Notes: generated from the letters alone by a model not told the origin. DNA of 5,577 nt from Bacillota bacterium (GCA_017556895.1 JAFYLX010000193.1:1-5577), one strand, 5' to 3'. Shown: positions 1 to 5,577, counted from the first letter of the stretch. Numbers and translations are program-made.

Positions 1-264
1 GGATACAATTGCATGAATCATATCTTCTCCTATTCCTGCTTCACGAAGAAGTTCCGGTGCCTTCTTACAGTGTTCATCTGGCCACATTTCGAAGTCTATA
101 TCGTGTAATAGGCCAACTGTCGCCCAGAAATCAACCTCATCACCATAGCCAAGTTTTTCAGCGAAATATCTCATAGTGCCTTCAACCATCTTACCGTGAT
201 GAATATGGAAATCTTCCTTGGTATATTTTTTTAATAATTCAAAAGCTTCTTCTCTAGTAATCAT
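1..264 (-). CDS. HD-domain protein, probable metal-dependent phosphohydrolase (partial; C-terminus outside window)
   Basis: Reading the minus strand from the ATG at 264-262 gives 88 uninterrupted codons to the window edge, beginning MITREEAFELLKKY. The start is supported by a GGGAGG ribosome binding site six bases upstream. The visible part matches the N-terminal half of an HD/HDIG domain: His22/His23 in the first helix region, then GLLHDIDFE with the paired His54-Asp55 that defines the superfamily, followed by a conserved-looking PDEH at 62-65. HD proteins are usually cytoplasmic metal-dependent phosphohydrolases, acting for example on nucleotides or phosphate esters, but the substrate cannot be told from this fragment. 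The gene lies 13 bases after the EamA transporter stop on the same strand, so the two are probably cotranscribed. The later metal-binding Asp of the HD fold and the stop codon are not in the window. Family assignment is fairly sure; function is unknown. Confidence 0.8.
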   Translation of the reverse strand, partial: MITREEAFELLKKYTKEDFHIHHGKMVEGTMRYFAEKLGYGDEVDFWATVGLLHDIDFEMWPDEHCKKAPELLREAGIGEDMIHAIVS

Positions 265-270
265 TTGTAT

Positions 271-276
271 CCTCCC
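271..276 (-). promoter_or_regulatory. Ribosome binding site of the HD-domain gene
   Basis: CCTCCC on the plus strand reads GGGAGG on the minus strand, six bases before the ATG at 264-262. It lies in the 13-base gap after the transporter stop codon. It fixes the start of the truncated HD gene and suggests that this gene is translated from the transporter transcript. Confidence 0.75.
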
Positions 277-277
277 A

Positions 278-1201
278 TTATGCCTCTTTTTTGGCTCTTT
301 CTTCCTTAGATGGCAACTGTGGAATTAGAACAGCAATAAAGATTACTACACATCCTATTAATTCGAATGTTGTCATAGTTTCGCTTAGAAGTAATGCACC
401 AAAAATTACAGCAAAAACAGATTCTAAGCTTAAAATTAAAGACGCCGTAGCAGGTTCTGCGTGTTTCTGACCTAATACCTGTAATGTGTACGCCACACCT
501 GATGACATTACACCACAGTAAAGGATTGCTCCTGCACATCCGATGATATCAGACAGAACTGGATTTTCGAAGATTGCCATTAGGATTAAGCTGATAGTAC
601 CCGCTGTTAGGAACTGAATTGAAGATAACTTGATTCCGTCGCATTTTTCGATAAAGTGGTCCACTACAATGATATGTACCGCAAAAGCAAAGGCACAAAG
701 AAGAACGAAGAAGTCTCCTGTTGCCAGTGTAAATCCTGTTCCTGATCCTGCCATAGTTAAGAAGTAGAATCCTACAACCGCTAAAGCAATACATCCCCAT
801 ACGATAGGTTTAACTTTACGCTTTAAAAATAGACCTAAAACAGGAACGATTACTACATACAGAGTTGTGATGAATCCAGTCTTGCCGGCATCTGTATCAA
901 AATACATACCGAACTGCTGCAGATTTGTCGCAATACATAAAACCACACCACACCATAGTCCACCGATTAAGTTCATTTTTTCGCTGGCCTTCTTTTGCTC
1001 TACAGTCTTTACCTCCGGATTCTTATCCAGTTTAGCAAATACCATAATTACAGGAATTAGCACAAGTCCACCGATTAACATACGGATTCCTGAATAGGTA
1101 AACGGCTCTAAAACCGTTCCTGCCTTCTGTGCTACGAAAGCAGAACCCCAAATAATTGCTGTTATTAACAGCATAATGTTACTTTGCATTCTTTTGCTCA
1201 T
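278..1201 (-). CDS. EamA/DMT-family transporter (ten transmembrane helices)
   Basis: This 307-residue protein is an integral membrane transporter of the drug/metabolite transporter superfamily, EamA type. About ten hydrophobic segments are visible (roughly 8-27, 36-55, 77-96, 106-125, 131-150, 162-181, 192-211, 217-241, 253-273, 278-296), which is the usual two-repeat EamA layout and the usual family length. The first repeat opens with AIIWGSAFVAQKAG and ends near LYVVIVPVLGLFLKRK. The second has SSGVAYTLQVLGQKHAEPA followed by a helix with LSLESVFAVIFGALLLSE, a typical EamA signature. The C-terminus is short and charged (PSKEERAKKEA). The ATG is preceded by GGAGA seven bases upstream. Known relatives export or import amino acids, metabolites or drugs, and the substrate is not predictable here. 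It is divergent from the cobalamin operon, so a role in cobalamin, cobinamide or lower-ligand transport is possible but unsupported. Confidence 0.9.
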   Translation of the reverse strand: MSKRMQSNIMLLITAIIWGSAFVAQKAGTVLEPFTYSGIRMLIGGLVLIPVIMVFAKLDKNPEVKTVEQKKASEKMNLIGGLWCGVVLCIATNLQQFGMYFDTDAGKTGFITTLYVVIVPVLGLFLKRKVKPIVWGCIALAVVGFYFLTMAGSGTGFTLATGDFFVLLCAFAFAVHIIVVDHFIEKCDGIKLSSIQFLTAGTISLILMAIFENPVLSDIIGCAGAILYCGVMSSGVAYTLQVLGQKHAEPATASLILSLESVFAVIFGALLLSETMTTFELIGCVVIFIAVLIPQLPSKEERAKKEA

Positions 1202-1240
1202 AATTTCTTCTCCATTTCTAAATTATTAAGCCACGTGTAA

Positions 1241-1269
1241 ATTTTATCAAAAAATATACATTCTTGCAA
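1241..1269 (-). promoter_or_regulatory. Candidate promoter for the EamA transporter and HD gene
   Basis: On the minus strand a TTGCAA -35-like box (1269-1264) is followed after 17 bases by TAAAAT (1246-1241). The latter is preceded by TGA, giving an extended -10 of the form TGnTAAAAT. Transcription would start near 1234, about 33 bases before the transporter ATG. This was found by eye. The spacing and extended -10 are good, while the -35 matches consensus TTGACA at only four of six positions. Confidence 0.5.
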
Positions 1270-1291
1270 CACCGCCATATCACACTATAAT
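1264..1291 (+). promoter_or_regulatory. Candidate upstream promoter (P1) for the cobalamin operon
   Basis: TTGCAA at 1264-1269 and a perfect TATAAT at 1286-1291 are separated by 16 bases. Transcription would start near 1298, leaving a leader of about 50 bases before the ATG at 1347. The -35 is the same palindromic hexamer that the opposing transporter promoter would use. Confidence 0.45.
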
Positions 1292-1313
1292 GCTTTTTTT
1301 AGCAGTGTAAATA

Positions 1314-1322
1314 TGATATAAT
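1314..1322 (+). promoter_or_regulatory. Candidate extended -10 promoter (P2) for the cobalamin operon
   Basis: TGATATAAT is a complete extended -10 element (TGnTATAAT). No good -35 box lies at the right distance; the region 17 bases upstream is a T tract. Extended -10 promoters can do without one. Transcription would start near 1329, giving a leader of only about 18 bases that includes the GAGGTG ribosome binding site at 1334-1339. Confidence 0.5.
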
Positions 1323-1346
1323 TATAAGTTAGTGAGGTGCTAGAAA

Positions 1347-2123
1347 ATGCTTGATTTTAGAAATAAATTATACGTAGCAACATTCCAAAACAAAGCCATA
1401 GAGGTAGCCAAAGAATACGGGCTTGGAATCGAATATAACCATACTTGTATTTCCGAGAGTTTAGACCCTATTCACCGCGACAAACTCCTAGCTGCAATGA
1501 AGAAAGACTTCGATGAAGTAGGCCATGAATCCGCAGTGATGCACGGGCCTTTTACGGAAATAATCCCTGCCGGCATCGATCATAGAGCTAGAGCAGCGGG
1601 TAGATCAAGACTCGAAGAAGCCTTTGAAGTATGCCAAGCACTTGGCGTTAAAAGCATGGTCGTTCATAACGGCTGGATTCCATTTATGTACTTCAAGGAA
1701 TGGCAGGCAGAGAAAGGCGCAGAATTTTGGGAAGCTTTTATGAAGGATAAGCCTAGCGACTTTACTATCCACGTAGAAAATGTACTTGAAGACGAACCAT
1801 ATATGATGCGTGATATGATGAAAAACATTTCTGACCCTCGCATCAAAATTTGTTTAGACGTAGGTCACGCCAATGCGACTACACCAAAGGACATTCCGGT
1901 AGAAACTTGGATAGAAGTTTTAGGACCATACATCGGGCATTTTCATCTACATAACAACGACGGAACCGGCGATTCACACGGTGATTTCGAAAACGGTTCT
2001 ATGAATATGAAATCAATCTTTGAAGCAATCGAGAAGCACTGCTCTAGTAATGTGACATTTACTATCGAGGCACGAGACTGCGGCAGCTGTGCTAAGTGGC
2101 TCAAAGAAAACGGATATATTTAA
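1347..2123 (+). CDS. TIM-barrel sugar-phosphate isomerase/epimerase-like protein (AP endonuclease 2 family fold)
   Basis: The 258-residue product has the look of the xylose isomerase-like TIM-barrel family, which includes sugar epimerases/isomerases and endonuclease IV. These usually bind divalent metal at acidic and histidine residues at the ends of beta strands. Candidates in order are Glu29 (LGIEYNH), His66 (VMHGPFTEI), His107 (MVVHNG), Glu144 (IHVENV), Asp171 and His174 (CLDVGHAN), His200/His202 (HFHLHNNDG) and Glu241 (TIEARD). The Glu-Asp-His-Glu order resembles the metal site of ketose 3-epimerases. The length is typical for a single-domain member. The ATG is preceded by GAGGTG seven bases upstream. 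It heads the operon and ends 28 bases before cobT with no visible terminator between. No standard step of nucleotide loop assembly needs this fold, so its link to cobalamin is inferred from position only. Its exact reaction is unknown. Confidence 0.82.
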   Translation: MLDFRNKLYVATFQNKAIEVAKEYGLGIEYNHTCISESLDPIHRDKLLAAMKKDFDEVGHESAVMHGPFTEIIPAGIDHRARAAGRSRLEEAFEVCQALGVKSMVVHNGWIPFMYFKEWQAEKGAEFWEAFMKDKPSDFTIHVENVLEDEPYMMRDMMKNISDPRIKICLDVGHANATTPKDIPVETWIEVLGPYIGHFHLHNNDGTGDSHGDFENGSMNMKSIFEAIEKHCSSNVTFTIEARDCGSCAKWLKENGYI

Positions 2124-2151
2124 AAGGGTATACTAGAAGGGAGAAAAATTA

Positions 2152-3282
2152 ATGGAAAAGCGTTTATTCGGAGTAATTGAAACAATCGCAAAAGAAGGTT
2201 TCCTATACGAAGAAGTTATTGAAGAGGCAAAGGCTCGCCAGAAAGTCCTTGCAAAACCAACTGGTGCCCTTGGTACTCTTGAAGATATCTCAATCCAGCT
2301 TGCTGGTATCACTGGAAAAGTCAAAAACACTGTCAACGATAGAGCTATCGTTATCATGTCTGCAGACAACGGTGTTGTAGAGGAAGGTGTTGCTTCTGCT
2401 CCTCAGTCTGTAACTCTTTCTCAGACTATCAACTTTACACGTCGACTGACAGGTGTAAGCTCTATGGCTAAACACTTTGGCATCGACCTTTTAGTTGTAG
2501 ATATCGGTGTTAAACTTCCTATCCCTGAAGCTCTATACACAGACTCCATGACAGAAAACGGCAGATTAACTAATAAGATTTACAATATGAGACTAGCAAA
2601 CGGTACTAAAAACCTAGCTAAAGAGCCTGCTATGACTAGAGAGCAGGCATTAATCGCAATTAACTGTGGCATCGACTCTGTTAAGGCCATCAAGGAATGT
2701 GGTTACGAAATCTTTGGTATTGGCGAAATGGGTATCGGTAACACAACTACAAGTGCTTGTATCCTAAGCGCATTAACTGGCGCAGCTGGAGAAGAAGTAG
2801 TAGGTAGAGGCGGCGGTCTTAACGATGAAGGCCTTGCAAAGAAGGTAAGAATCGTAGACGAAGCTGTTGCTAAATGTAAAGGCGATGATATTATCGACAC
2901 CCTAGCAAAGATCGGTGGCTTTGACATCTGTGCTATGGTCGGAGCTTTCCTAGGCGCTGCATACTACAGACTTCCTGTAGTGGTTGACGGATACATCTCC
3001 GCTGTTGCTGCTCTAGCTGCTACAAGACTTGCACCAAACGCATTCAACTTTATGTTCGGTTCCCACCTATCAAAGGAACCAGGATACGTTATCGCAGTAG
3101 ATGCTATGGGACTAAAGCCTTACTTCGACCTTGGAATGAGACTTGGCGAAGGTAGCGGATGCCCAATCAGCTTCAACATTATTGAAACTGCCTGTGCAAC
3201 TATGAACGAAATGGCTACTTTTGACGAAGGTGCCATCGACGCAGACTACTTATCCGAAGCAGAGAAAGGAAACTTCTTCTAA
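2152..3282 (+). CDS. cobT: Nicotinate-nucleotide--dimethylbenzimidazole phosphoribosyltransferase
   Basis: CobT transfers phosphoribose from nicotinate mononucleotide to the lower-ligand base (classically 5,6-dimethylbenzimidazole), giving alpha-ribazole 5'-phosphate and nicotinate. The 376-residue protein is close to the usual 350-360. Family motifs appear in order: KPTGALGTLE (35-44), ADNGVVEEGV and SAPQSVT (71-88), GEMGIGNTTTSA (191-202), GRGGGLND (218-225), GGFDICAMVGAFLGAA (255-270), PVVVDGYISA (275-284), FGSHLSKEPGY (302-312) and MRLGEGSGCP (329-338). Glu192 and Glu333 sit where the two important glutamates of the Salmonella enzyme (Glu174, Glu317) are expected, so the enzyme should be active. 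The native base cannot be read from the sequence; anaerobes often use other benzimidazoles, purines or phenols. An AAGGGAG ribosome binding site lies eight bases before the ATG. The stop overlaps the cobU start by one base (TAATG), indicating translational coupling. Confidence 0.97.
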   Translation: MEKRLFGVIETIAKEGFLYEEVIEEAKARQKVLAKPTGALGTLEDISIQLAGITGKVKNTVNDRAIVIMSADNGVVEEGVASAPQSVTLSQTINFTRRLTGVSSMAKHFGIDLLVVDIGVKLPIPEALYTDSMTENGRLTNKIYNMRLANGTKNLAKEPAMTREQALIAINCGIDSVKAIKECGYEIFGIGEMGIGNTTTSACILSALTGAAGEEVVGRGGGLNDEGLAKKVRIVDEAVAKCKGDDIIDTLAKIGGFDICAMVGAFLGAAYYRLPVVVDGYISAVAALAATRLAPNAFNFMFGSHLSKEPGYVIAVDAMGLKPYFDLGMRLGEGSGCPISFNIIETACATMNEMATFDEGAIDADYLSEAEKGNFF

Positions 3283-3833
3283 TGAATTACTTTATCAGCG
3301 GTGGTTGTAAAAACGGTAAATCATACTACGCTCAGCAGGTAGCACAGAATATGGCACGCGAAAAAGGCGTCCCACTATACTACCTTGCCACTATGATTCC
3401 GGTAGATGACGAAGACAGAGCAAGAATCCGCCGTCACCTAGACGAGCGCGATGGCTGGGGCTTCGAAACAATCGAACAAGGTTTAAACATCTGCGACTGC
3501 TTAAGCGGAACTACGGTAAGCGGTCAGCCTGTAGACCCAAATGGTGTCTTTCTATTAGACAGCGTTACTGCATTACTCATGAACGAGATGTTCAAACTGG
3601 ACGGTAGCGTCGATCTTGAATCTGCAGACAGGCTAGCAGTAGAGCTTACAGAGTTTGCACAAAAGACAGGTAACACGGTATTCGTCTCAGACTACATCTA
3701 TTCAGATGCGACCATTTACGAAGAACTAACAGAAAAGTATCGCCAAGGCCTAGCTATGCTTGATAGAACACTAGCAAAAAAATGCGATCAAGTCATAGAA
3801 GTAGCCTACGGCTTCATAAAAGAATATAAATAG
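3282..3833 (+). CDS. cobU: CobU-family adenosylcobinamide kinase / adenosylcobinamide-phosphate guanylyltransferase (divergent C-terminus)
   Basis: CobU phosphorylates adenosylcobinamide and then transfers GMP from GTP to make adenosylcobinamide-GDP. This 183-residue protein has normal family length. It shows the P-loop GGCKNGKS (7-14), the YLAT strand end (34-37), a DDE-x-x-ARIRRH segment in which His52 lies at the RIxxH position of the guanylylated histidine, GWGFETIEQ (58-66), and a hydrophobic strand ending LLDSVTALLMNEMF (91-104). The usual NEVGxGIVP loop after the VxV strand is replaced by VSDYIYSDATIYEE (135-148), although the following YRQGLAMLDRTLAKKCDQV still aligns with the family C-terminal helix. 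Function is therefore likely but not certain to be fully bifunctional; a short paralogue that keeps the missing loop lies two genes on. It starts on the last base of the cobT stop, and its stop codon overlaps the cobS ribosome binding site, so it is tightly coupled to both. Confidence 0.9.
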   Translation: MNYFISGGCKNGKSYYAQQVAQNMAREKGVPLYYLATMIPVDDEDRARIRRHLDERDGWGFETIEQGLNICDCLSGTTVSGQPVDPNGVFLLDSVTALLMNEMFKLDGSVDLESADRLAVELTEFAQKTGNTVFVSDYIYSDATIYEELTEKYRQGLAMLDRTLAKKCDQVIEVAYGFIKEYK

Positions 3834-3837
3834 GGAG
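3832..3837 (+). promoter_or_regulatory. cobS ribosome binding site overlapping the cobU stop codon
   Basis: AGGGAG begins inside the TAG stop of cobU (3831-3833) and ends seven bases before the cobS ATG at 3845. Ribosomes finishing cobU therefore terminate on the cobS initiation site, which fits coupled translation of the two enzymes that make and use adenosylcobinamide-GDP. Confidence 0.7.
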
Positions 3838-3844
3838 ATTTTGG

Positions 3845-4612
3845 ATGAAAATATTTACTGGATTATTCATGGCCTGGGGTAACTTCCTTACAATCCCATG
3901 CCCTCTAAAAAAATGGGACAGTGACCTAAAGAATTATATGCTAGGGTTCCTGCCTAGCGTAGGCTTGATTCTAGGCGCGTTATGGGCTGCCTTTTCCCTA
4001 CTGCTTGTGCTGATTGGCACACCATTTTTAGTAATGTCCTTTGCCATCACTTTCGTGCTTTTTGCTTTCTGCGGATTTATGCACCTAGATGGTTTCATGG
4101 ACTGCTGCGATGCAATAATGTCCCGTAAACCACTAGAAATCAAACAGCAGATTTTAAAGGACTCCCATTGCGGAGCTTTCAGCGTGGTAAGCGTTGTGTT
4201 TATGATTCTCGCTTATTACTCCTGCATCTCTACAGCAATCAGCGGAAGCGTTGACTTTGTCGACCTTTGCCTAATCCCTGTATTGAGCAGAGCCGTTGCC
4301 GGAGCAAGCATCCTTTTAAGAAAACCTATCGGCCACAGTCAGTATGCCGAAGGTGCAGGTGCGGAAGATACGGCTCAAAAGAAAAAGGCCGCATTCCTAA
4401 TCCTATTACAGGTAATTATATTCTGCGGAGTAGGTTTATTTATCGCTACAAGCTTCCTTGCAACTTTAATCGTTATTGCTGCAACTGTACTAGGCACATA
4501 CTTCGCCACAGTATACGGTAAGAGACAGCTAGGCGGTATGTCCGGTGACATCGCGGGCTTCTCAATCGTATGGGGAGAATTAGTAGGCATCTTCGGAATG
4601 CTATTGTTGTAA
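3845..4612 (+). CDS. cobS: Adenosylcobinamide-GDP ribazoletransferase (cobalamin synthase)
   Basis: CobS is the membrane-embedded final enzyme of nucleotide loop assembly, joining adenosylcobinamide-GDP with alpha-ribazole (or its phosphate) to give adenosylcobalamin (phosphate). The 255-residue length is normal. It shows the family hallmarks: an N-terminal FLTIPCP (14-20), GFMHLDGFMDCCDAI (77-91) with the HLDGxxD acidic motif, EIKQQILKDSHCGAF (98-112) matching the usual IMKDSRxGxxG, LSRAVAG (147-153), and a C-terminal LGGMSGDIAGFSIVWGEL (229-246) matching LGGxTGDxxGA-x-E. Hydrophobic segments lie near 33-57, 59-78, 112-132, 183-203 and 205-224, with a hydrophobic C-terminus. The acidic motifs are the presumed Mg-binding sites. 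The start is fixed by the AGGGAG that overlaps the cobU stop. The HLDG and GGMSGD motifs leave little doubt about the assignment. Confidence 0.96.
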   Translation: MKIFTGLFMAWGNFLTIPCPLKKWDSDLKNYMLGFLPSVGLILGALWAAFSLLLVLIGTPFLVMSFAITFVLFAFCGFMHLDGFMDCCDAIMSRKPLEIKQQILKDSHCGAFSVVSVVFMILAYYSCISTAISGSVDFVDLCLIPVLSRAVAGASILLRKPIGHSQYAEGAGAEDTAQKKKAAFLILLQVIIFCGVGLFIATSFLATLIVIAATVLGTYFATVYGKRQLGGMSGDIAGFSIVWGELVGIFGMLLL

Positions 4613-4642
4613 CTGACTATTAATTTGCCAAATCGGCAGAAT

Positions 4643-4648
4643 GGAGAA
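4643..4648 (+). promoter_or_regulatory. Ribosome binding site that sets the start of the short CobU-like gene
   Basis: GGAGAA lies just after an in-frame ATG at 4641-4643 and shortly before the ATG at 4653-4655; the GGAG core is six bases from the latter. No purine-rich site precedes the 4641 ATG (the sequence there is ATCGGCAG). The downstream ATG is therefore the likely start, giving a protein that begins MVLIFGG, as CobU relatives normally do. Confidence 0.7.
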
Positions 4649-4652
4649 TAAT

Positions 4653-5030
4653 ATGGTTTTAATATTCGGTGGTTCTTACCAGGGAAAGCTAGATTTCGCC
4701 AAGGAAAACTTCGGCGTTACAGACGCAGAGGTCTTCACTTGCACTACAGAAAACGAAATAGACTGGTCTAAGAAAGTCCTATACAATATGGATCAGGCCT
4801 TCCTTCGCCACGTAAGAGAAGGAAAGGAATCAAGAGAAGTCCTTAAAGAACACTTAGAAGAACTTAAAGACAAAATCTTAATAGTAAACGATATTTCCCA
4901 GGGAATCGTACCAATGGAAAGAGATCAGCGTGATTGGAGAGAAATGACAGGCAGGGCTATGCTCTACATTTCAAAAGAAGCTGACGAGGTTTACAGAGTT
5001 TTCTGCGGCCTTGGAAGTAAGATTAAATAA
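4653..5030 (+). CDS. Short second CobU-family protein (cobinamide kinase/guanylyltransferase-like)
   Basis: From the preferred ATG this is a 125-residue protein; an in-frame ATG 12 bases upstream would add four residues. It begins MVLIFGGSYQGKLDFAKE, a CobU-like beta strand and P-loop. The C-terminal half closely follows CobU: LIVNDISQGIVPMERDQRDW matches the VxVTNEVGMGIVPENR loop, and ADEVYRVFCGLGSKIK matches the end of Salmonella CobU (ADEVWLVVSGIGVKIK, from memory). Two things are unusual. The Walker A serine/threonine is leucine (GKL, Leu13), and about 55 residues of the middle are missing, including the RIxxH segment with the guanylylated histidine. It could be a kinase-only enzyme, a partner subunit of the longer CobU, or a regulatory relative. 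Its position between cobS and the CobC-type phosphatase supports a role in nucleotide loop assembly. The family is secure; the activity is not. Confidence 0.82.
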   Translation: MVLIFGGSYQGKLDFAKENFGVTDAEVFTCTTENEIDWSKKVLYNMDQAFLRHVREGKESREVLKEHLEELKDKILIVNDISQGIVPMERDQRDWREMTGRAMLYISKEADEVYRVFCGLGSKIK

Positions 5031-5073
5031 TTTGCGAACACCTTAATATAAACTAAAAAAATTAGGAGAAAAT

Positions 5074-5577
5074 ATGTTATCTCGTATCCACTTTATCAGA
5101 CACGGAATTACAGAAGGAATATTAAACAGATGGTACTATGGCTCAACCGATATTCCTCTAGTACAGGAAGGAATCGACGAAGTTATGGGCTTCAAGGCTG
5201 ATAATGTTTATCCTTCAGATATCACTGAAGACACAGACTTCTACACATCGGGAATGCTACGTGCAGAACAGACTTTAAATGTAATCTACGGAGAAGTGAC
5301 TCGCAAGCCTATCTCAAACCTTTCCGAAATGAGCTTCGGCAGATGGGAATGCAAGACTTTTGACGAGCTTAAGTTAGAGCCAGAGTTTGACGAATGGATG
5401 AACTGCACAGACAACTCATTCATATTCCCAGAAGGTGATTCTATCCTCTCCTTCTACGAACGAGTAGAAAAGGGCTTCGATGAGCTTCTTGGGCTTCATA
5501 GACTAAAGGAATTATCTCATCGCCATAGCGGAAAGGATGCAACATCCGTAATCGTATGTCACGGTGGTGTTATCTCA
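5074..5577 (+). CDS. cobC: Histidine phosphatase, probable alpha-ribazole phosphatase (partial; C-terminus outside window)
   Basis: The frame opens at an ATG five bases after AGGAG (5064-5068) and stays open for 168 codons to the window edge. It is a histidine phosphatase (phosphoglycerate mutase superfamily): IHFIRHGITEG (5-15) carries the RHG motif with nucleophile His10, TSGMLRAEQT (58-67) is the second conserved arginine block (Arg63), SEMSFGRWE (84-92) supplies the catalytic acid region, FPEGDSILSFYERV (118-131) is the usual GES-like helix start, and VIVCHGGVIS (159-168) holds the second catalytic histidine, His163. CobC of this family dephosphorylates alpha-ribazole phosphate, or cobalamin phosphate after CobS. 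The superfamily also contains unrelated phosphatases, so the specific role rests on location directly after cobT-cobU-cobS and the CobU-like gene. Only a short tail should be missing, as the family is about 190-210 residues. Confidence 0.75.
   Translation, partial: MLSRIHFIRHGITEGILNRWYYGSTDIPLVQEGIDEVMGFKADNVYPSDITEDTDFYTSGMLRAEQTLNVIYGEVTRKPISNLSEMSFGRWECKTFDELKLEPEFDEWMNCTDNSFIFPEGDSILSFYERVEKGFDELLGLHRLKELSHRHSGKDATSVIVCHGGVIS

Noticed and set aside
1232..1237. CACGTG palindrome upstream of the transporter
   Set aside because: A single six-base palindrome without a partner site or known bacterial regulator in this context is not evidence of an operator.
1291..1304. TGCT-TTTTTT-AGCA inverted repeat in the divergent intergenic region
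   Set aside because: A four-base stem around a T tract is expected by chance in AT-rich DNA, and it lies within the promoter spacer rather than at a gene end.
2703..2927. Open frames on the opposite strand or in other frames within cobT, cobS, the transporter and the TIM-barrel gene
   Set aside because: They overlap strongly conserved coding sequence, lack suitable ribosome binding sites and show low-complexity or unfamiliar proteins. They are shadows of the real genes.
2152..3282. Idea that cobT is one half of an ArsAB-type phenolic-base activating pair
   Set aside because: ArsAB consists of two tandem CobT-family genes. Only one CobT-family gene is present here, and the next gene is clearly CobU-family.
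4626..4638. Small inverted repeat TGCC-AAATC-GGCA between cobS and the short CobU-like gene, considered as a terminator
   Set aside because: The stem is only four base pairs, there is no following T tract, and it sits directly before a gene with its own ribosome binding site. It is too weak to call a terminator or regulator.
5031..5073. AT-rich gap before the phosphatase gene, examined for an independent promoter
   Set aside because: TATAAA (5047-5052) and TAATAT (5044-5049) resemble -10 boxes, but no -35-like hexamer lies 16-18 bases upstream of either. Read-through from the upstream genes is simpler.

Overview
The window looks like chromosomal DNA from a low-to-moderate-GC anaerobic Bacillota, most likely a Clostridia member. 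The grounds are purine-rich GGAG-type ribosome binding sites, tight gene packing, AT-rich intergenic DNA, and the cobT-cobU-cobS-phosphatase grouping. The genus cannot be fixed from sequence alone. No tRNA, rRNA, CRISPR array, insertion sequence or phage gene was seen.

The left part (1-1201) is read on the minus strand. A complete ten-helix EamA/DMT-family transporter (1201 down to 278) is followed after 13 bases by an HD-domain protein (264 down to 1) that runs off the window. A 145-base divergent intergenic region (1202-1346) carries promoter-like elements for both directions, including a palindromic TTGCAA that could act as the -35 box for both.

The right part (1347-5577) is a six-gene plus-strand operon: a TIM-barrel sugar-phosphate isomerase/epimerase-like protein, cobT, cobU, cobS, a short second CobU-family protein, and a histidine phosphatase of the CobC type that is cut by the window edge. 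Gaps are 28 bases or less (with one 1-base stop/start overlap) up to the phosphatase, which follows a 43-base gap. No internal terminator is visible.

Together cobT, cobU, cobS and cobC cover nucleotide loop assembly, the last part of cobalamin biosynthesis. CobU activates adenosylcobinamide to adenosylcobinamide-GDP. CobT makes alpha-ribazole phosphate from a lower-ligand base and nicotinate mononucleotide. CobC removes the phosphate, and CobS joins the two halves at the membrane. No corrin-ring genes are in view, so the operon could serve either salvage or the end of a de novo pathway encoded elsewhere.

The main points of interest are two CobU-family proteins with complementary motif losses, a TIM-barrel enzyme of unknown role heading the operon, and no room for a cobalamin riboswitch ahead of the first gene.
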